The notes under the pieces are model-generated. The model had not been told where the DNA came from. It saw only the letters and a program-made list of their open reading frames with translations, and made no database searches. A stretch of 64,000 nucleotides of DNA from JAVBMP01 sp031552195 (GTDB lineage: Bacteria; Desulfobacterota; Desulfovibrionia; Desulfovibrionales; Desulfovibrionaceae): contig JAVBMT010000013.1 in the NCBI GenBank assembly GCA_031552195.1, positions 1 to 64,000 on the forward strand. Reading direction: 5' to 3'. This document shows, in pieces, positions 44,124-53,324 of the stretch (its first letter is position 1; each line of letters begins with the position of its first letter). The translations under genes and the position numbers were made by a program.

Positions 44124-46616
44124 GTGTCTGAAGAAAAAAATAAAGTAAGCATAGAAGCTGAGCTTAAAAAAAGCTATCTTGAATATTCCCTTTCCGTAAT
44201 AATAGGTCGCGCCATTCCCGACGTGCGCGACGGCCTGAAGCCTGTTCACCGGCGCATCATGTTCGCCCAGCACGAACTTTCCAACACCTACCGCCAGGCG
44301 CCGAAGAAATCGGCCCGCGTGGTCGGTGACGTGATCGGCAAATATCACCCGCACGGCGACTCGGCCGTGTACGACGCCCTGGTGCGCATGGCGCAGGATT
44401 TTTCCATGCGCGACACCCTGATCGACGGGCAGGGCAACTTCGGCTCGATAGACGGCGACTCTCCGGCGGCCATGCGTTACACCGAAGTGCGCATGTCGCG
44501 CCTGGCCAGCGAATTTTTGTCGGACATAGACAAGGAAACCGTCGATTTCCGCCCCAACTATGACAACACGCTTGAAGAGCCGAGCGTTCTGCCCACCAAG
44601 GTGCCGAACCTTCTGCTGAACGGTTCTTCGGGCATTGCAGTGGGCATGGCCACCAACATACCGCCGCACAACCTGGGCGAACTTTGCGACGCGCTGACGC
44701 TGTTGGTGGACGACCCGGACTGCGCGGTCGAAGACTTGATGGAGCATGTGAAGGGCCCGGATTTCCCGACGGGCGGCTTTGTCTACGCCGGAAAGGGCAT
44801 GGAAGACGCTTACAACACCGGGCGCGGCTCGGTGAAAACGCGCGGAAAGGTGGAAGTTGAAAGCCGGAAAAAGGGCGAAAGCGTCATAATAAGGGAAATA
44901 CCCTATGGCCTGAACAAATCTTCCCTGGTCAAGAAAATAGCCTTCCTGATCAACGAGCGGAAAATAGAAGGCGTTTCCGACCTGCGCGACGAATCCGACC
45001 GCAAGGGCATCAGGATAGTGCTTGACCTCAAACGCGGCACCATTCCTGACATTGTAATCAACGCCCTGTACAAATTCACGCCGCTGGAAAGCTCTTTCGG
45101 CTTCAACATGCTGGCCGTTGTGGGCAACCGGCCCCAGCTTCTCAACCTCAAAAGCGCCCTCAGCTACTTTCTTGACCACCGGCGCGAGGTCGTCATCCGC
45201 CGCACCCGCTTTGACCTGAAAAAATCCGAAGCCAGGGCCCATATTCTGGAAGGCTTGCGCATAGCCCTTGACAACATTGACGAAGTGGTGGCCCTGATCC
45301 GTTCTTCGAAAACTCCGCCCGAAGCCAAGGAAAGGCTGATGGGGCGCTTCGGGCTCAGCGACGTTCAGGCCCAGGCCATCCTTGACATGCGCCTGCAACG
45401 CCTGACCAACCTTGAGCATGAAAAAATTCTTGAAGAATACCGCGAGCTTTTGAAACTTATCGAATACCTGCGCTCAATCCTGGAAAATGAGGAAGTGCTG
45501 CGCGGGGTAATCCGTGACGAAATCGTCGAGCTCAAGGAAAATTTCGCCACCCCCCGGCGCACCGAAGTCATTGAAGAGCCGCTGGCCGGAATCGACATTG
45601 AAGACCTTATTCCCGACGACGATGTGGTCATCACCCTTTCCCGCCGGGGCTACGTCAAGCGCACCAGCCTTGACAGTTACCAGCAGCAGAAGCGCGGCGG
45701 AAAAGGCATAGCCGGGCTGCACACGGGCGAAGACGATTTCGTGCAGGAGTTCCTTACCACCAGCAACCACCAATACCTGCTGCTCTTCACCAATATGGGA
45801 CGCATGCATCAGTTGAAGGTGCACCGGGTTCCCGAAGGCAGCCGCACGGCCAAGGGCGTGCATATAGCCAACCTGCTGCCCCTGGATAAAGAGGAATGGA
45901 TAGCCACGGCCCTGACCATACGCGAGTTTACTGACGACAAATATTTCCTGTTCGTAACGCGCAACGGCATGGTGAAACGCTCCAGCGCCTCGCTTTACGC
46001 CCGTTGCCGCAAAAACGGCCTGAACGCGGTGAACCTGCGCGATGATGACGAGCTTATCACCGTGCGCGAGGTTGAAGAAAGCACCCATGTGGTGCTGACC
46101 ACGGAAAACGGCATGGCCATAAGGTTCAGCTGCCGCGAAGCCAGGGCCATAGGCCGGGGCGGAACCGGGGTGAAAGGCGTCGCCCTGCGCGGCAACGACA
46201 AAGTGGTGGCTTGCGTTACGGTTGCGGAAAGCGATGAAACGTCCACCATCATGACCGTTTCGCGCAACGGCTACGGCAAGCGCACCAGGCTTGACCTTTA
46301 CCGCACCCAGTCCCGCGGCGGCATAGGCATAATAAACTTCAAGGTTACGCCGAAAACCGGGCCGGTCATAGGGGCCATGCCGGTAAGCGACGCTGACGCG
46401 CTTATTCTGCTTACGTCCACCAACAAGATAATCCGCATAGGCCTTGCGGACGTTAACAGCATAGGCCGGGCTACCCAGGGCGTGCGTCTGGTGTCCATGA
46501 ACGAAGGCGGCTATGTGGTCGGGTTTGACCGCGTGAGCGAAGCGGAAAGCGAAAACGGCGAATTCGACGGAGACTTGCCTGAAAAGGTTGCGGAAACAGA
46601 GAACAAAAGCGAATAA
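44124..46616 (+). CDS. gyrA: DNA gyrase subunit A
   Basis: The cleavage and DNA-wrapping subunit of gyrase. The protein has 830 residues with the catalytic Y119 in AAMRYTEVRMSR. The quinolone region (YHPHGDSAVYDALVRMAQ) has Ser80 and Asp84, the wild-type states corresponding to E. coli Ser83 and Asp87. The six-bladed C-terminal domain carries the GyrA-box KRGGKGI, which sets gyrase apart from topoisomerase IV. The start is GTG at 44124 with AGAGG upstream. Confidence 0.97.
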   Translation: MSEEKNKVSIEAELKKSYLEYSLSVIIGRAIPDVRDGLKPVHRRIMFAQHELSNTYRQAPKKSARVVGDVIGKYHPHGDSAVYDALVRMAQDFSMRDTLIDGQGNFGSIDGDSPAAMRYTEVRMSRLASEFLSDIDKETVDFRPNYDNTLEEPSVLPTKVPNLLLNGSSGIAVGMATNIPPHNLGELCDALTLLVDDPDCAVEDLMEHVKGPDFPTGGFVYAGKGMEDAYNTGRGSVKTRGKVEVESRKKGESVIIREIPYGLNKSSLVKKIAFLINERKIEGVSDLRDESDRKGIRIVLDLKRGTIPDIVINALYKFTPLESSFGFNMLAVVGNRPQLLNLKSALSYFLDHRREVVIRRTRFDLKKSEARAHILEGLRIALDNIDEVVALIRSSKTPPEAKERLMGRFGLSDVQAQAILDMRLQRLTNLEHEKILEEYRELLKLIEYLRSILENEEVLRGVIRDEIVELKENFATPRRTEVIEEPLAGIDIEDLIPDDDVVITLSRRGYVKRTSLDSYQQQKRGGKGIAGLHTGEDDFVQEFLTTSNHQYLLLFTNMGRMHQLKVHRVPEGSRTAKGVHIANLLPLDKEEWIATALTIREFTDDKYFLFVTRNGMVKRSSASLYARCRKNGLNAVNLRDDDELITVREVEESTHVVLTTENGMAIRFSCREARAIGRGGTGVKGVALRGNDKVVACVTVAESDETSTIMTVSRNGYGKRTRLDLYRTQSRGGIGIINFKVTPKTGPVIGAMPVSDADALILLTSTNKIIRIGLADVNSIGRATQGVRLVSMNEGGYVVGFDRVSEAESENGEFDGDLPEKVAETENKSE

Positions 46617-46623
46617 AGCCGGA

Positions 46624-47430
46624 ATGAGAAGAATCTTAAGCCTGACCCTGTTTTGTTTTCTTTTTGCCTTCGCAGCGGGCGGGTGCTCGGATTATCCGGG
46701 GCCCGGCCGCAAGGGGCAGGATGATTTGCAGGACGCCCGCGAATTCATGCGGCAGCGTGATTTCATCGAAGCGGAAAAGTCTTTCGAGCGTTACCTGCGG
46801 CATAACCCGGAGGGCGAATCACGCTGGGAGGTCTGGGCCAAACTGGTGGATATAGCGCAAGATATAAGGCACGACACGCGCTCCGCCCAGGAACTTCTGG
46901 AGGCCATGCTTCTGGAATATGAAAACGACGCGTACCGGCTGCGGGCGATACGCGAACGCCTGGGCGGAGAATACGAAAGGTCCAGAAATTACGCCAGGGC
47001 CATGACCCTTTACGGTGAACTGGCCGCGGATGAAGGGGCCACAGCCCTGCAGCGGTCGGCCGGTTACCGCGGGCTCAGCCGCATCTATCTGCGCCGCCTG
47101 GAGTTCTCGCTGGCGGAGGAATCGCTCAAGGCCTGCCTCCAGCTTAATCTTGCCCCCGGCCTTGCGGCCAGGTGCCGCTATGAGCTGGCCGGGGTGTACA
47201 TGGTTATGGAAAAAACGGACGAAAGCATCGCGGAATTGCGCGCCGTGCTTGACCAGGGCGGGGCGGACGAAGCGCTCAGGGTTGAAACCGTTTTCAACCT
47301 GGCGGACGCGTTGGAACAGAAGGGCGACGTCAAACAGGCCCAGGCCATGTTTGAAAGCATTCTGGAAACTTACCCGAACAGAAAGGTGATTGAGGCCAGG
47401 CTGGAATATTTCCGCAAAAACGGCAAATAA
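46624..47430 (+). CDS. TPR-repeat lipoprotein
   Basis: A 268-residue envelope protein. The signal peptide ends at a lipobox-like FAAGGCS, giving a lipid-anchored Cys near residue 21. The mature part contains several tetratricopeptide repeats (for example EAEKSFERYLRHNP, YARAMTLYGELAAD, SLAEESLKACLQL and KQAQAMFESILETYP). It starts 7 bp after gyrA and may be cotranscribed. TPR lipoproteins often act as scaffolds in envelope complexes; the partner is unknown. Confidence 0.8.
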   Translation: MRRILSLTLFCFLFAFAAGGCSDYPGPGRKGQDDLQDAREFMRQRDFIEAEKSFERYLRHNPEGESRWEVWAKLVDIAQDIRHDTRSAQELLEAMLLEYENDAYRLRAIRERLGGEYERSRNYARAMTLYGELAADEGATALQRSAGYRGLSRIYLRRLEFSLAEESLKACLQLNLAPGLAARCRYELAGVYMVMEKTDESIAELRAVLDQGGADEALRVETVFNLADALEQKGDVKQAQAMFESILETYPNRKVIEARLEYFRKNGK

Positions 47431-47578
47431 AGGCCGCGCACGGCAGAGACTTTGAACGGACCTGAAAGACGCGGCCCGTAATCTTTCTGGAACGCGGCCT
47501 TTGTCTCGCCCTTTACAAAAAGCTTTACGGCGGGTAAAAGATTTCCAGCATATCAAATTTTTTCAGAAGGAGAAAGAC

Positions 47579-47689
47579 ATGGCCCACAAGAAAATTGAAC
47601 GCAAAAAAGAATTGGACAGACGCCGCAAACGCCGCGAAGAACGTCTTAAAGCCCGCGTTAAAGATGCGAAAGCCGGCAAGAAAGCGTAA
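47579..47689 (+). CDS. 36-residue highly basic protein
   Basis: A 36-residue protein (MAHKKIERKKELDRRRKRRE, then RLKARVKDAKAGKKA) with more than half Lys and Arg. AAGGAG lies eight bases before the ATG, and the frame continues to a clean stop, so I regard it as real. Such short basic proteins are known in this lineage and could bind RNA or the ribosome; that is inference. Confidence 0.7.
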   Translation: MAHKKIERKKELDRRRKRREERLKARVKDAKAGKKA

Positions 47690-47832
47690 ATTTCCCCGCT
47701 TTTTTTATAGTTCCGGAAGATATTGACAGACAGGTCAGGCTGCTTAGAAATATGGGGTAATCAGCCGGGCGGAGAAAATCCCGGGCCATTCGCGGCTTTG
47801 GGGCTTTCTCCGGTTTGGTTGATGCCGAGCTG

Positions 47833-47864
47833 GCGCGGAAAGCGCTTGAATCGCTTTCCGGCGC
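47833..47864. other. Hairpin upstream of fmdB
   Basis: An 8 bp stem GGAAAGCG/CGCTTTCC extended by four more pairs past a one-base bulge, with loop CTTGAAT. It lies 39 bp before the fmdB start, so a 5' untranslated structure is possible. No T-run follows. Confidence 0.5.
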
Positions 47865-47903
47865 GTTAAGCTCTTTAACCTTTGGCTAGTCCGGGAGAAA
47901 ACC

Positions 47904-48221
47904 ATGCCTATTTATGAATATAGATGCAAGTCCTGCCACCAGGTATTCGAGAAGTGGCGTAAAAGTTTTGAAGAGTCGGACAATATCGATTGCCCGATCT
48001 GCAGCGGAGCGTCTGAGCGCATTATGTCGCATTCCGCCTTCGTTCTGAAGGGCGGAGGCTGGTATGCCACGGAATACGGCAAAAACAAAAGCGCGTCCGT
48101 AACGGAAGCCGGCTGTGAATCCAGCGCTTCCGGCAAGGCCGAAGTCGGAGAAAGCGCGGGGGTTGCCGCGCCCGTTCCCGCCAGCGAGGCTGGCGCGAGC
48201 TGTTCAGCGCAAGGCGCATAA
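47904..48221 (+). CDS. FmdB-type zinc-ribbon protein
   Basis: A 105-residue protein starting with the FmdB zinc ribbon (MPIYEYRCKSCHQVFEKW, then CPICSG), four cysteines for one zinc. The C-terminal 45 residues are low-complexity and rich in Ala, Ser and Glu. GGGAG precedes the ATG. Family members have been called regulatory proteins, but this is weakly supported. Confidence 0.85.
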   Translation: MPIYEYRCKSCHQVFEKWRKSFEESDNIDCPICSGASERIMSHSAFVLKGGGWYATEYGKNKSASVTEAGCESSASGKAEVGESAGVAAPVPASEAGASCSAQGA

Positions 48222-48244
48222 AGAGAAAACGCAGGCGGAGCGGC

Positions 48245-49552
48245 ATGATTGAACGCTACACTCGCCCGGAAATGGGCGAGCTCTGGACAACAAAGCAACG
48301 TTTTCAGGCCTGGCTTGAAGTCGAGCTTGCCGTGTGCGAAGCCTGGGCGAGGCTGGGCGTCATTCCCGCCGAAAGCATGCGCGTCATCCGCGAAAAGGCG
48401 GGTTTTGACGTCTGCCGGGTGCTGGAAATCGAAGAAACCACCCGGCATGACCTTATCGCCTTTCTTACCGCTCTGGAAGAGAACGTCGGGCCGGAGGCCC
48501 GTTTCATCCATCTGGGCTGCACTTCCTCCGATATCGTGGACACCGCCGGGGCCTTGCAGATGGTCCGGGCCGGAGAGCTTATCCTTAAAGGCTTCGACCG
48601 TTTGCTCGGCGAGCTGAAAAAGCTGGCTTTCGAGCATAAAGGCCGCCTTTGCATGGGACGCACCCACGGCATTCACGCCGAACCGACCAGCTTCGGCCTG
48701 AAAATGGCCGGGTTTTATGCGGAATTCGCCCGCCACAAAGAGCGTTTCAGCCAGGCGCTGGAGGGCATGCGCGTGGGCAAGATATCCGGAGCTGTAGGCA
48801 CCTACGCCATGCTCAGCCCGGAGCTTGAAACCATTGCCTGCGAAATTCTGGGCCTTAAGGCGGACCCTGTTTCAACGCAAATCATCCAGCGCGACAGGCA
48901 CGCCCACTATTTCACCGCCCTGGCCCTGGCCGGGGGCGGCATAGAGCGCCTGTGCGTCGAACTGCGCCATCTGCAACGCACCGAAGTGCTGGAAGTTGAA
49001 GAAGGTTTCGGTCAGGGGCAGAAAGGCTCTTCGGCCATGCCGCACAAGAAGAACCCTATTTCCGCCGAAAACATGTCCGGCCTGTCGCGCCTCTTGCGCG
49101 CCAACGCCCTGGCCTCAATGGAGAATATGGCCCTCTGGCATGAGCGCGACATAAGCCATTCTTCGGTCGAGCGGGTTATCATGCCTGACTCCACCATACT
49201 CATGGACTACATACTGCACCGCCTTTCCCGCCTTTTGTCCGGCTTGCGGATTTTGCCGGAAAATATGGAACGCAACCTCATGGGGTCTTACGGTCTGTTC
49301 TTTTCGCAGCGCGTGCTCACCGCCCTGGTGGAAAAAGCGGATATGCCCCGGCAGGAGGCTTACGAAGCGGTGCAGCGCCTGGCCATGCAAAGCTGGAACG
49401 AGCGCAGGCCTTTTCCCGCCCTTGTGCTGGGCGACGCGGGCATGGTTTCGCGCCTCGGACGCGAGGGGTTAGAGAGGCTGTTTGATGCCGGCTATTATTT
49501 GCGCCATGAAAACACTATATACGAAAGGGTCTTCGGGGCTTGCAAGGGCTAG
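48245..49552 (+). CDS. purB: Adenylosuccinate lyase
   Basis: Acts twice in purine synthesis: cleavage of SAICAR, and of adenylosuccinate to AMP plus fumarate. The protein has 435 residues with the superfamily signature GSSAMPHKKNP. The substrate-binding histidines lie in LGCTSSDIVDTA and MGRTHGIHAEPTSFG. The start has GCGGAG upstream. It is 23 bp after fmdB and overlaps the start region of pyrE, grouping purine and pyrimidine synthesis. Confidence 0.95.
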   Translation: MIERYTRPEMGELWTTKQRFQAWLEVELAVCEAWARLGVIPAESMRVIREKAGFDVCRVLEIEETTRHDLIAFLTALEENVGPEARFIHLGCTSSDIVDTAGALQMVRAGELILKGFDRLLGELKKLAFEHKGRLCMGRTHGIHAEPTSFGLKMAGFYAEFARHKERFSQALEGMRVGKISGAVGTYAMLSPELETIACEILGLKADPVSTQIIQRDRHAHYFTALALAGGGIERLCVELRHLQRTEVLEVEEGFGQGQKGSSAMPHKKNPISAENMSGLSRLLRANALASMENMALWHERDISHSSVERVIMPDSTILMDYILHRLSRLLSGLRILPENMERNLMGSYGLFFSQRVLTALVEKADMPRQEAYEAVQRLAMQSWNERRPFPALVLGDAGMVSRLGREGLERLFDAGYYLRHENTIYERVFGACKG

Positions 49553-49569
49553 CGGGGGCGAGTGGGAAC

Positions 49570-50160
49570 ATGAAAGAGAATTTCAAGAATCTGGCTGAAA
49601 GCAAAAAAGAGCTGGCCCGCCTGCTGATGGCGAAATCCTACCTTGAAGGCGATTTCACCTTAAGTTCCGGCATCAAGAGCGATTACTACTTCGATTGCCG
49701 CCAGACCTCCCTGCACCCGGCCGGAGCCCGCCTTATCGGCATGCTGCTGGCCGAACTGGTGGCCAACATTCCCGGAGGCCCGGTGCACGGCGTCGGCGGC
49801 ATGACCATGGGGGCCGACCCGCTGATAACCGCCACAAGCATCATGGGCGGCGTGGCGGGTTTTTCATGGCCGGGGCTGATCGTGCGCAAGGAAGCCAAAG
49901 GGCACGGCACGGCCAGGGCGATTGAAGGAATGGGCAATTTCAAGGAAGGCGACTGCGTGGTGCTGCTGGAAGACGTGGTCAGCACCGGCGGTTCCGTGCT
50001 CAAGGCGTGCGCTGCCCTTCGCGCCGCAGGGCTTGTCGTGAACGACGTTTGCTGCGTGCTCGACCGTGAAATGGGCGGCGGTGAAATCTTACAAGAAGAA
50101 GGGTGCAGGCTGCACTCCGTCTTCACACGGCCTGAATTGCTGAGGCTGGCGGCCCTGTAA
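49570..50160 (+). CDS. pyrE: Orotate phosphoribosyltransferase
   Basis: Joins orotate to PRPP to give orotidine monophosphate in pyrimidine synthesis. The protein has 196 residues with the PRPP motif VVLLEDVVSTGGSVLKA and the substrate loop region IVRKEAKGHGTA. The ATG at 49570 has GGGA upstream; an earlier in-frame ATG at 49540 lies inside purB and is less likely. Confidence 0.94.
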   Translation: MKENFKNLAESKKELARLLMAKSYLEGDFTLSSGIKSDYYFDCRQTSLHPAGARLIGMLLAELVANIPGGPVHGVGGMTMGADPLITATSIMGGVAGFSWPGLIVRKEAKGHGTARAIEGMGNFKEGDCVVLLEDVVSTGGSVLKACAALRAAGLVVNDVCCVLDREMGGGEILQEEGCRLHSVFTRPELLRLAAL

Positions 50161-50223
50161 CAGGGCTTTTACGCGAAACGTAACCTTCATGGCCTCGGGG
50201 CGGAACGCGCATTCAACATAGCT

Positions 50224-51978
50224 ATGATAACAAATTTACGCCGCATCAAGCTTATCGCCGCAATCGCCCTTCTGCCGCTTCTGGCCTGCGTTTTCGCTCC
50301 GCTGGAAATGCGTCGCGCGCTGGCGGCGGAAAGCCTGGCGGCCTTCAGGGTTGAGAACCTGCCAAAGCATAACGGCTGGAGGGCCGCCCTGGGTGAATAT
50401 AATTCCGCCCCGCCCCGCCTTGTGGCCGTCGCCAAGAACCGGCAGCAGCTTTTTATGTTTGAAAAAAACAGCCCGCTGAGGGTAGCGGCGGAATATCAGT
50501 GCACAACCGGGCAGGTTGTGGGGGACAAACAACAGCAGAACGACCTGAAAACCCCGGAAGGGGTATATTTTGTCACCGGAAAAATAGACTCCGGGCTGGA
50601 TTTTGAAAAATACGGCTATGAGGCCTACCCCCTTAACTACCCGAACCCCGTGGACCGTTTGCGCCGGAAAACCGGATACGGCATCTGGATTCACGGCCGG
50701 GGCACCGAACTTACCCCCTTGCAAACCCAGGGCTGCGTTTCCCTGAACAACACCGATATCGCCGTGTTGGGCAATAATCTGACCAAAGGCACCCCGGTGG
50801 CCCTGGCCTCTGACGTAAGCCCGGCGGAACTCAGCCCGGCTGACAAGATGACCATCGCCCTCCTGGAGCAGAAGGTGCAGGGCTGGGCCAAAGCCTGGGG
50901 CAGCCGCTCGCGCGCCATGTTCGATTACTACGACCCTCAGGCTTACAGCGTGGCGCAGGAAGATTTTTCCGCCTTTCGCAGCCAGAAAGAGCGGATTTTT
51001 TCAGCCATGCCCTGGATAGAGACCAAAATCAGCGACGTTCAGGTCCTTCCCGGCCCCGGTTACTGGGTGACCTGGTTTTTTCAGGAGTACAAGGCCCCCA
51101 ACCTTGCCACGAAAGGCGTGCGCCGCCTTTACTGGCAAGAAGACGCCAAAGGCGAGCTGCGCATTGTCGGCATGGAGTGGGAGCCGGGGCTGGCCCCTCA
51201 ATCCGTTTTGCTGGCGGAAAGCTCTCAGAACGCCTCAATGACGGCGGGAAAAACTGTTTCAGACAGCCCGGCGGGGCTTGTGGCAGGGCTTGACGGAGCC
51301 GCTTCGCCCGAAACGGGCAGGGAGGAAAAGCCGGTTTTGGTTGCCGTGAACACGGCGGACAGTCTGCGCGTGGCGGCTCCGGCCGTGCTTGAGCTGCCTG
51401 AAGGGCAAGTGGTGGCGCAGCCGGGCGAACAGGTTGAAAGCACTAGCGTACCTTCTTCCGCTGATGAAGGGGCGCTCGCCGAGAAAGAAACGCCCCCCGC
51501 CCATATTCCCCTGGGTGAAGAATTCACGGAAGTTTACGCCGCGCGCAAGCGGGAGCCGGCAGCGGACGCAACGGCGGTTCCCGCCGGAGGCAAGAAAACG
51601 GACGACAGCGCCGATTCTTCCGCCAAACAGGGCAGGGATTTTGTGGAAAACTGGCGCAAGGCCTGGGAAAAAGGCGACCTTGACGCCTATATGGCCTGTT
51701 ACGCCCCGAATGCGGAACAGGGCGACAAAAAGGGCGCCAAGGCCATTGCCGCCCATAAGCGCCAGCTGTGGAAAACACGGGCTCCGGGTTCGGTCAGGTT
51801 CGCCAATATGAAGATAACGCCTGCCGGTTCTGAAGGCGGCGGGCTGCGGGTGGAGATGGCGCAGAACTATAAAGACAAGTCAGGCTATAAAGACCGCGGC
51901 CGCAAAGTGCTGCAGCTGCGCAAGGTCAAGGGGGCCTGGAAAATCATATCTGAAGATTGGGATCCGTTAACGCCATGA
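50224..51978 (+). CDS. L,D-transpeptidase (YkuD) with C-terminal NTF2-like domains
   Basis: A periplasmic 584-residue protein. The signal or anchor segment spans about 8-35. The YkuD domain (about 63-195) carries catalytic H157 (GIWIHGRG) and C171 in TQGCVSLNN, so it could cross-link peptidoglycan or attach proteins to it. Two NTF2-like domains follow (about 215-330 and 480-580), separated by a low-complexity stretch rich in Ala, Pro and Glu. No Shine-Dalgarno is clear. Its stop overlaps the next start as ATGA. Confidence 0.87.
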   Translation: MITNLRRIKLIAAIALLPLLACVFAPLEMRRALAAESLAAFRVENLPKHNGWRAALGEYNSAPPRLVAVAKNRQQLFMFEKNSPLRVAAEYQCTTGQVVGDKQQQNDLKTPEGVYFVTGKIDSGLDFEKYGYEAYPLNYPNPVDRLRRKTGYGIWIHGRGTELTPLQTQGCVSLNNTDIAVLGNNLTKGTPVALASDVSPAELSPADKMTIALLEQKVQGWAKAWGSRSRAMFDYYDPQAYSVAQEDFSAFRSQKERIFSAMPWIETKISDVQVLPGPGYWVTWFFQEYKAPNLATKGVRRLYWQEDAKGELRIVGMEWEPGLAPQSVLLAESSQNASMTAGKTVSDSPAGLVAGLDGAASPETGREEKPVLVAVNTADSLRVAAPAVLELPEGQVVAQPGEQVESTSVPSSADEGALAEKETPPAHIPLGEEFTEVYAARKREPAADATAVPAGGKKTDDSADSSAKQGRDFVENWRKAWEKGDLDAYMACYAPNAEQGDKKGAKAIAAHKRQLWKTRAPGSVRFANMKITPAGSEGGGLRVEMAQNYKDKSGYKDRGRKVLQLRKVKGAWKIISEDWDPLTP

Positions 51979-52700
51979 AACCGGTCAGCAAAAAAAGCAA
52001 TTTCTACAGCGTGCTTGTCATGCGCGATGACGACGACGTCAAGCGTTTCAGAATGAGCGCGTTCTGGCTCAAGCTTCTTCTTTATTTTTTCCTGCTGCTT
52101 CTGCTGGTGGCGGCGGGCGCGTCTTACGGCCTGCATTATTATTACAACCGCTATCAGGCGGCCGCCGGCGAGCGCAACAGGCTTACGCAGGAAATAGCCG
52201 GCTACAAGATACAGGCGGAACGCCTGGTCAACCTTGAGGAATGGCTGCGCCAGACCGACCCCAGCCGCTTGAGCGCGGTCAGCGAGACGGTTGGAGAAGT
52301 TGCCGCGCCCGCCAGCGCTCCGGCCGCTCCGGCGGAAGATCCGGTTCCGGAGCCAGCGCCGCTTCCCCAGCCCGGTCTGAAGCTTATAGAGCCGAAAATC
52401 ACCCTGACCGGCAACAACAGAATTCGCCTTCAGCTCGAACTTACCAATACGGACAGCAACGGCGGGCTGACCGGAAAGATCAACCTCCAGGTGGCTACAG
52501 CTGACGGCATTTTTCCCGTGACCAACGTCGCGCAGGGCGACTTGCGCTTCCAGATTTCCCGGATGAAGAGGGTGCGCACGGTTTTCGGCCTGCCTGAGGG
52601 CGTTTCCGGCCCGAGCGTGACCGAGGTGCGCGTTGAGGTGCTGTGCGACGGGTATGCGCCGTATCAGGAAAATTTTCCGGTTGAGGCGCAAGGCGAATAA
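51975..52700 (+). CDS. Single-pass membrane protein coupled to the L,D-transpeptidase
   Basis: A 241-residue protein not recognised as a named family. It has a short cytoplasmic N-terminus (about 1-28), one membrane helix (about 29-53), a coiled coil (about 58-90), a Pro/Ala-rich linker and a beta-rich periplasmic domain (about 125-235). The ATG overlaps the transpeptidase stop (ATGA), so the two are probably made together and may act together at the cell wall. Confidence 0.75.
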   Translation: MKPVSKKSNFYSVLVMRDDDDVKRFRMSAFWLKLLLYFFLLLLLVAAGASYGLHYYYNRYQAAAGERNRLTQEIAGYKIQAERLVNLEEWLRQTDPSRLSAVSETVGEVAAPASAPAAPAEDPVPEPAPLPQPGLKLIEPKITLTGNNRIRLQLELTNTDSNGGLTGKINLQVATADGIFPVTNVAQGDLRFQISRMKRVRTVFGLPEGVSGPSVTEVRVEVLCDGYAPYQENFPVEAQGE

Positions 52701-52704
52701 ATGA

Positions 52705-52740
52705 GCGGCTCGCGGGAAACTCCCGCGAGCCGCTTTGTTT
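52705..52740 (+). terminator. Strong rho-independent terminator
   Basis: A perfect 13 bp stem GCGGCTCGCGGGA/TCCCGCGAGCCGC with loop AAC, followed by TTTGTTTT. It ends the transpeptidase operon. Confidence 0.92.
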
Positions 52741-52741
52741 T

Positions 52742-52773
52742 AGAGCCTTTTAACTGTGAAAATGCCCTGGCGG
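52742..52773. repeat. Palindromic repeat family B, partial copy
   Basis: AGAGCCTTTTAACTGTGAAA followed by a GCCCTGGCGG segment. It matches the start of copy 1 at 25215 with an internal deletion of about 8 bases. The rest of the gap to 52920 shows nothing else. Confidence 0.5.
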
Positions 52774-52920
52774 CCCGAGCGTGGCGCGCCTTTGCGCAAG
52801 GGCCTTCCTTTTGCGTATCCCGGAACTCGTCCGGTTCCGCCTCAAGGCGGCGTTCTGCCGCGCTATTCAATTTTCAGCGGGCCGTTCGCGAGGGCCGCGC
52901 GTCAGGCAAATCAGTCCGGC

Positions 52921-53211
52921 CTACAGTTCCTTCGCCTCATATGTTTTGATCACAAGTTCTTTGGCCAGATATGGAGCGCTCTCTTTGATGAATTTCAGGA
53001 AGTGGGGCGTCTTCGCGTGCGCGTCAAGGGCGTTCAGGTCGGCCCATTTTTCGATAAAGGTAGCTGAGCCGGGTTCCTCGGTGGAGGCCAGCAGCTCATA
53101 GCTGATGCACCCCGGTTCTTTGCGGGTGGCGGATATGCAATCCCTGACAAGGGGGGAAAGGGCTTCTTTGGCCCCTTCCTTGGAGACGATGGTGGCCATT
53201 ACGATAATCAC
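52921..53211 (-). CDS. ABM-family (antibiotic biosynthesis) monooxygenase
   Basis: A 96-residue dimeric alpha/beta-barrel protein of the YgiN/ABM type: MIIVMATIVSKEG at the start, then DCISATRKEPGCISYELL and EKWADLNALDAHAKTPHF. Members include quinol monooxygenases and small detoxifying enzymes; the substrate is not predictable. The start is GTG at 53211 with AAGGAGG seven bases upstream, which decides against the internal ATG at 53199. Confidence 0.87.
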   Translation of the reverse strand: MIIVMATIVSKEGAKEALSPLVRDCISATRKEPGCISYELLASTEEPGSATFIEKWADLNALDAHAKTPHFLKFIKESAPYLAKELVIKTYEAKEL

Positions 53212-53324
53212 GGTGGTCCTCCTTTTTTTTTCACCTTGCCAGATCAGGTTTGTTTGCGCAACTGAGCCGGAACTGGCGGCGTCCGGTTTAAGCAGCAGCC
53301 CGCCGGAGAAGCGTTTTTTCCGGA

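Noticed and set aside
44346..44404. Quinolone-resistance changes in gyrA
   Set aside because: Ser80 and Asp84 correspond to the sensitive wild-type residues.
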